A stretch of DNA of 18,240 bases from Promineifilum sp. Its GTDB lineage: Bacteria; Chloroflexota; Anaerolineae; Promineifilales; Promineifilaceae. The stretch spans positions 1-18,240 of the forward strand of contig JACKBY010000033.1 in the NCBI GenBank assembly GCA_020634335.1, in the 5' to 3' direction. Numbering within the stretch: the stretch's first letter is position 1; every line of letters begins with the position of its first letter. Below, piece after piece: positions 16,124-18,240 of this stretch. The notes below the pieces were generated by a model. It was not told where the DNA came from. It made no database searches and saw only the letters and a list, made by a program, of their open reading frames with translations. Made by a program: the position numbers and the translations under genes.

Positions 16124-16393
16124 GTGGAGCAATACGAAGACCAACCGACAGAATTACGGGAATACCTGACCGAGGCCGAGGCCGTCGTCACGGAATGGTA
16201 CAGTCGCGCAGGCGTGGAAGCGTCGCATGAAAGTAACATCGACAAATTATCGGCACTTCTAGGCTTGAGCGCGGTGATGGAGCCAGAGAAACCGTTTGCA
16301 GCTTTTCAGGACGCGGCGCGACTCTATCTGATCGCCGCGTTCCAGATGGGACGGGCACAGGCTTATGGCGACCACAGTCGCGATAGTGAGTGA
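16124..16393 (+). CDS. Small hypothetical protein
   Basis: An 89-residue protein beginning at GTG with a weak GGGG just upstream, between a hairpin and the phosphoesterase gene, with which it overlaps by 29 bases. It is mostly helical and acidic in its first half (EQYEDQPTELREYLTEAEA), with a central LSALLGLSAV helix and an amphipathic FQDAARLYLIAAFQMGRAQA helix. It has no membrane segment, cysteine motif or known family signature. The compact operon layout and protein-like composition support it as real. The GTG start is the least certain part. Confidence 0.55.
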   Translation: MEQYEDQPTELREYLTEAEAVVTEWYSRAGVEASHESNIDKLSALLGLSAVMEPEKPFAAFQDAARLYLIAAFQMGRAQAYGDHSRDSE

Positions 16394-17192
16394 TCTGCAT
16401 TGTAACTCGACTGTCGGCCTTTGCCCGCCGACGGTCAATCTTGACGACGGCGGTACTTATCGAGCGAGCAAGGCCCAGCGGTGGATTTGGCGGCAGTGGA
16501 GCGCCTACTGGCGTGAAGCGGCCGAAGCTCGCGAGAGAGCAGGGGGGCCACTCATCGTCGTCCTCAACGGCGAGTTGGCCGACGACAACTATCACCCGAC
16601 CACACAACTCGTCACGCGAAACCCAGCCGATATGTTGAAGCTGTCGGCTGCGGTACTGACGCCGATGTTGGACATGCTACAGGAAGGCGACCGCGTCTTC
16701 GTGACCCGCGGCACGGAGGCCCACAGCGGCCCGTCGGCGCACCTGGATGAGACCCTTGCCAACGACATCAGCGCCACGCCCTTCGACGAAGATGCCAACA
16801 TCTATAGCCACTGGCGATTGAAGATGCAGGTCGATGAGGTGCGATTCGACATCGCTCACCACCCGCCGGGCGGCGGCGGCCGAGTGCCCTGGACGCGAGG
16901 CAACTTCGCCAACCGGCTGGCAGCGATGACCGCCTTCGAGTGCGCCGAGCGGGGCGAACGGCCGCCGCACTTCCTGATCCGCGGCCATGTGCATCGGCCG
17001 GGTGACAGTTACGACGCCTTTTCGGTGCGGGCGCTCATCCTGCCCAGTTGGCAATTGACGACGAGCTTCGGCCATCGCATCGGCGGTGACCCGCTGCCGG
17101 TGGGGGGCGTCATTGTGACCTGTGACCGCGGCCGGGCGACGGTAGCAAAGCACTACAGCCATTGGCCGACGGAGGGGTACGCGAGACTATGA
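16365..17192 (+). CDS. Calcineurin-like metallophosphoesterase
   Basis: A 275-residue protein with the ordered metal-binding blocks of calcineurin-like phosphoesterases: D10-L-H12 (AIVSDLHCNS), an NGELADD block where E70 stands in place of the usual Asp and D73 follows, GTEAH (116-120) in place of GNHE, HH (165-166) in DIAHHP, and GHVHRP (207-212). The layout, with an early CPP segment and SKAQRW, resembles phosphoesterases encoded in many phage genomes. Such enzymes hydrolyse phosphoesters with two metal ions; nucleic acid or nucleotide substrates are common guesses but not shown here. The start overlaps the preceding gene, and the ATGA junction leads to the winged-helix gene. The Glu replacement may alter metal preference. 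No signal peptide, so it acts in the cytoplasm. Confidence 0.85.
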   Translation: MATTVAIVSDLHCNSTVGLCPPTVNLDDGGTYRASKAQRWIWRQWSAYWREAAEARERAGGPLIVVLNGELADDNYHPTTQLVTRNPADMLKLSAAVLTPMLDMLQEGDRVFVTRGTEAHSGPSAHLDETLANDISATPFDEDANIYSHWRLKMQVDEVRFDIAHHPPGGGGRVPWTRGNFANRLAAMTAFECAERGERPPHFLIRGHVHRPGDSYDAFSVRALILPSWQLTTSFGHRIGGDPLPVGGVIVTCDRGRATVAKHYSHWPTEGYARL

Positions 17193-17467
17193 CTGAGACC
17201 TTTACGACGGACGAACTGATTGTTGAGCTACTCAATGCTCGTCAGGCGCCGGGCGACGATCCGACCGCCTTGACGGTCAGGGAATTGATACAAGTCACCG
17301 GCAAGAGCGCGATGTATATCACGCGCCAATTGCGAGTCTTGATCGACGCCGGCCAGGCCGAGGTGGTCCGCAAGCCGTGGACGCGAATTGACGGTACGCA
17401 GACTACGATACCGGCCTATCGGATGGTGGAGGCGAAGTTAAATGGTGACGAAAGCGGCCGAGATTGA
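17189..17467 (+). CDS. Small winged-helix DNA-binding protein
   Basis: A 92-residue protein. I chose the ATG at 17189 (ATGA overlap, GGAGGGG upstream) over an in-frame TTG at 17162. Residues 28-56 form a helix-turn-helix (LTVRELIQVTGKSAMYITRQ leading into LRVLIDAGQ), and residues 57-82 look like the beta wing (VVRKPWTRIDG, then IPAYRMV), as in MarR/ArsR-like or DprA-winged-helix folds. A DNA-binding regulator is the natural reading. Its target could be a promoter of this phage or of the host, and nothing in the window shows an operator. It lies between the phosphoesterase and another small gene whose start it overlaps by 26 bases. Confidence 0.7.
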   Translation: MTETFTTDELIVELLNARQAPGDDPTALTVRELIQVTGKSAMYITRQLRVLIDAGQAEVVRKPWTRIDGTQTTIPAYRMVEAKLNGDESGRD

Positions 17468-17657
17468 AGTGCGGCGCGAGTTTCGGAAGTGGGTCGAGGT
17501 ATTCTGGAAAAATCACACGACATTATCTCAAGTCGTCATTGAGGATTTTCCCGACCCGGACGACCCGGAAGCACGGCCGACGCGCTATAACGTGGACGCC
17601 ATACGTGACCTGGCGCTGCGGGAAGGCGCATTGGTGGAAGGTTACGAGAAACAATAA
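17442..17657 (+). CDS. Small hypothetical protein
   Basis: A 71-residue protein with a good GGAGG about ten bases before its ATG, the ribosome site lying inside the preceding gene. It is highly charged: a basic N-terminal helix (EIEVRREFRKWVEVFWKNH), a DFPDPDDPEARP turn, and a C-terminal helix NVDAIRDLALREGALV. No membrane segment or known family is evident. Size, charge and operon overlap are typical of small accessory phage proteins. Confidence 0.6.
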   Translation: MVTKAAEIEVRREFRKWVEVFWKNHTTLSQVVIEDFPDPDDPEARPTRYNVDAIRDLALREGALVEGYEKQ

Positions 17658-17674
17658 GATGCCCTGGCCGCCAT

Positions 17675-17947
17675 ATGCCGACCAGGGCCGCAGGGCCGAA
17701 GCCCGCACCCGCCCACCAAAGCGAACGGGGGAGTATGAACAGTTTTGCACAACCTTGCGCCGTGGTCATGGAGCTTGAAGATGATGAGGTTGTTGAGCAG
17801 GTGTTTGCCACCCGGTTCCAGGCCGAGATATTCGTCTATCTCCTCCCCTACGCCATGTCGACGTTGCCCGACGGCCGCCGGGTGAAATCGGCGATATTGT
17901 CCCCGCTGGAGGAAGCGCCGCCAGCCAAATTGGACATCTGTCGATAG
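17675..17947 (+). CDS. Small hypothetical protein
   Basis: Up to 90 residues. The ATG at 17675 has no clear ribosome site; an in-frame ATG at 17735 lies just after GGGGGAG, with spacing so short that it is doubtful, and would give 70 residues. The part that looks protein-like begins there: an acidic strand (VVMELEDDEVVEQVF), a helix TRFQAEIFVYLLPYAM and a basic DGRRVKSAIL strand. The 20 residues between the two starts are Pro/Ala/Arg-rich and less convincing. It ends 15 bases before the stop of a convergent gene and is the last + strand gene in view. No family recognised. Confidence 0.55.
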   Translation: MPTRAAGPKPAPAHQSERGSMNSFAQPCAVVMELEDDEVVEQVFATRFQAEIFVYLLPYAMSTLPDGRRVKSAILSPLEEAPPAKLDICR

Positions 17948-17962
17948 CAACTCTAACTACGC

Positions 17963-18240
17963 TCATTCCGCAGGATCAACGAATCCTTGGAGTTGTTTGC
18001 GCATGGCCACTCGACGGGAATCAAAATCGTCTAGGGCATTGACGAAACTCCAAAAGTCCTCTTGACTTGATGTTCCAGAATGTGATGCTCTTTCAAGTTG
18101 ATTAATCACGGTAAGACAAAGGTCGCCGAGTTCGCTACGGGCATCTCCACCGGGATCAAGAATTGTAACCAAGTCGCCAATCTCACCTAGCTTTCTATGA
18201 ACTTGGTATGCTCGTATGTTGATGTAACCCCTTATGTCTT
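17963..18240 (-). CDS. Hypothetical protein, 5' end outside window, convergent and lower GC
   Basis: Read on the minus strand, the frame is open from the right edge of the window to a TGA at 17963-17965. The apparent TTG start near 18172 is probably internal, since the upstream codons continue without a stop (residues such as YQVHRKLGEIGDL). The visible 91 residues are helical and polar, with LGDLCLTVINQLERAS and an FWSFVNALDDFDSRRVAMRK helix. The DNA is visibly richer in A/T than the phage genes. It converges on the phage operon with a 15-base gap. It may be an accessory (moron) or host gene at a phage boundary. No family is recognised. Confidence 0.55.
   Translation of the reverse strand, partial: DIRGYINIRAYQVHRKLGEIGDLVTILDPGGDARSELGDLCLTVINQLERASHSGTSSQEDFWSFVNALDDFDSRRVAMRKQLQGFVDPAE

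Noticed and set aside
17659..17778. 39-codon open frame starting at ATG 17659
   Set aside because: No ribosome site, Pro/Arg-rich composition, and it overlaps a more protein-like frame ending at 17947. It cannot be excluded but is not supported.

Overview
This window looks like part of the late region of a tailed bacteriophage or prophage with a long, flexible (siphovirus-type) tail. Nearly everything is on the + strand in one tightly packed transcription unit, with genes joined by 1-4 base stop/start overlaps (ATGA, TAATG, TGATG) or separated by only enough room for a Shine-Dalgarno. No integrase, terminase, capsid, replication, tRNA or CRISPR sequences are visible. The host is most plausibly a member of the Chloroflexota (Anaerolineae/Caldilineae type). 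That is an inference from high GC, from a death-like effector-associated domain common in that phylum and in cyanobacteria, and from a TIM-barrel glycosidase and surface-protein domains of the kinds often seen there. No sequence here proves it.

Layout. 1-4419: 3' part of a very long tape measure protein made mostly of about fourteen 67-70 residue tandem repeats. 4416-10334: tail-tip and appendage module: a Dit-like or minor tail protein, a beta-rich structural protein, a DNRLRE/CBM96-like domain protein, a coiled-coil fiber-like protein, a baseplate-hub-like protein and a small tail protein. 10355-12725: a translationally coupled trio: a three-helix membrane protein, a membrane-anchored coiled-coil protein ending in an effector-associated death-like domain (EAD), and a beta-helix protein. 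12722-16063: a 1007-residue glycosidase / carbohydrate-binding / M23 peptidase fusion followed by a holin-like membrane protein; this is the best candidate lysis or wall-penetration module. 16070-16107: a strong hairpin. 16124-17947: small genes, including a calcineurin-like phosphoesterase and a winged-helix protein. 17963-18240: a 5'-truncated, lower-GC gene on the opposite strand, converging on the phage operon.

How it fits together. The tape measure sets tail length. The following genes build the tail tip and its receptor- or glycan-binding parts. The large fusion enzyme would cut surface glycan and peptidoglycan, from outside at infection or from inside at lysis with the 98-residue membrane protein.

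The most unusual item is the EAD protein at 10639-11250. EADs are homotypic adaptor domains of bacterial conflict and programmed-death systems (caspase-like, TIR, NTPase and related effectors). A membrane-anchored EAD with no effector of its own, inside a phage structural operon, suggests a decoy, sensor or superinfection-exclusion device that plugs into host immune signalling. That function is an inference; the domain match rests on visible conserved residues.
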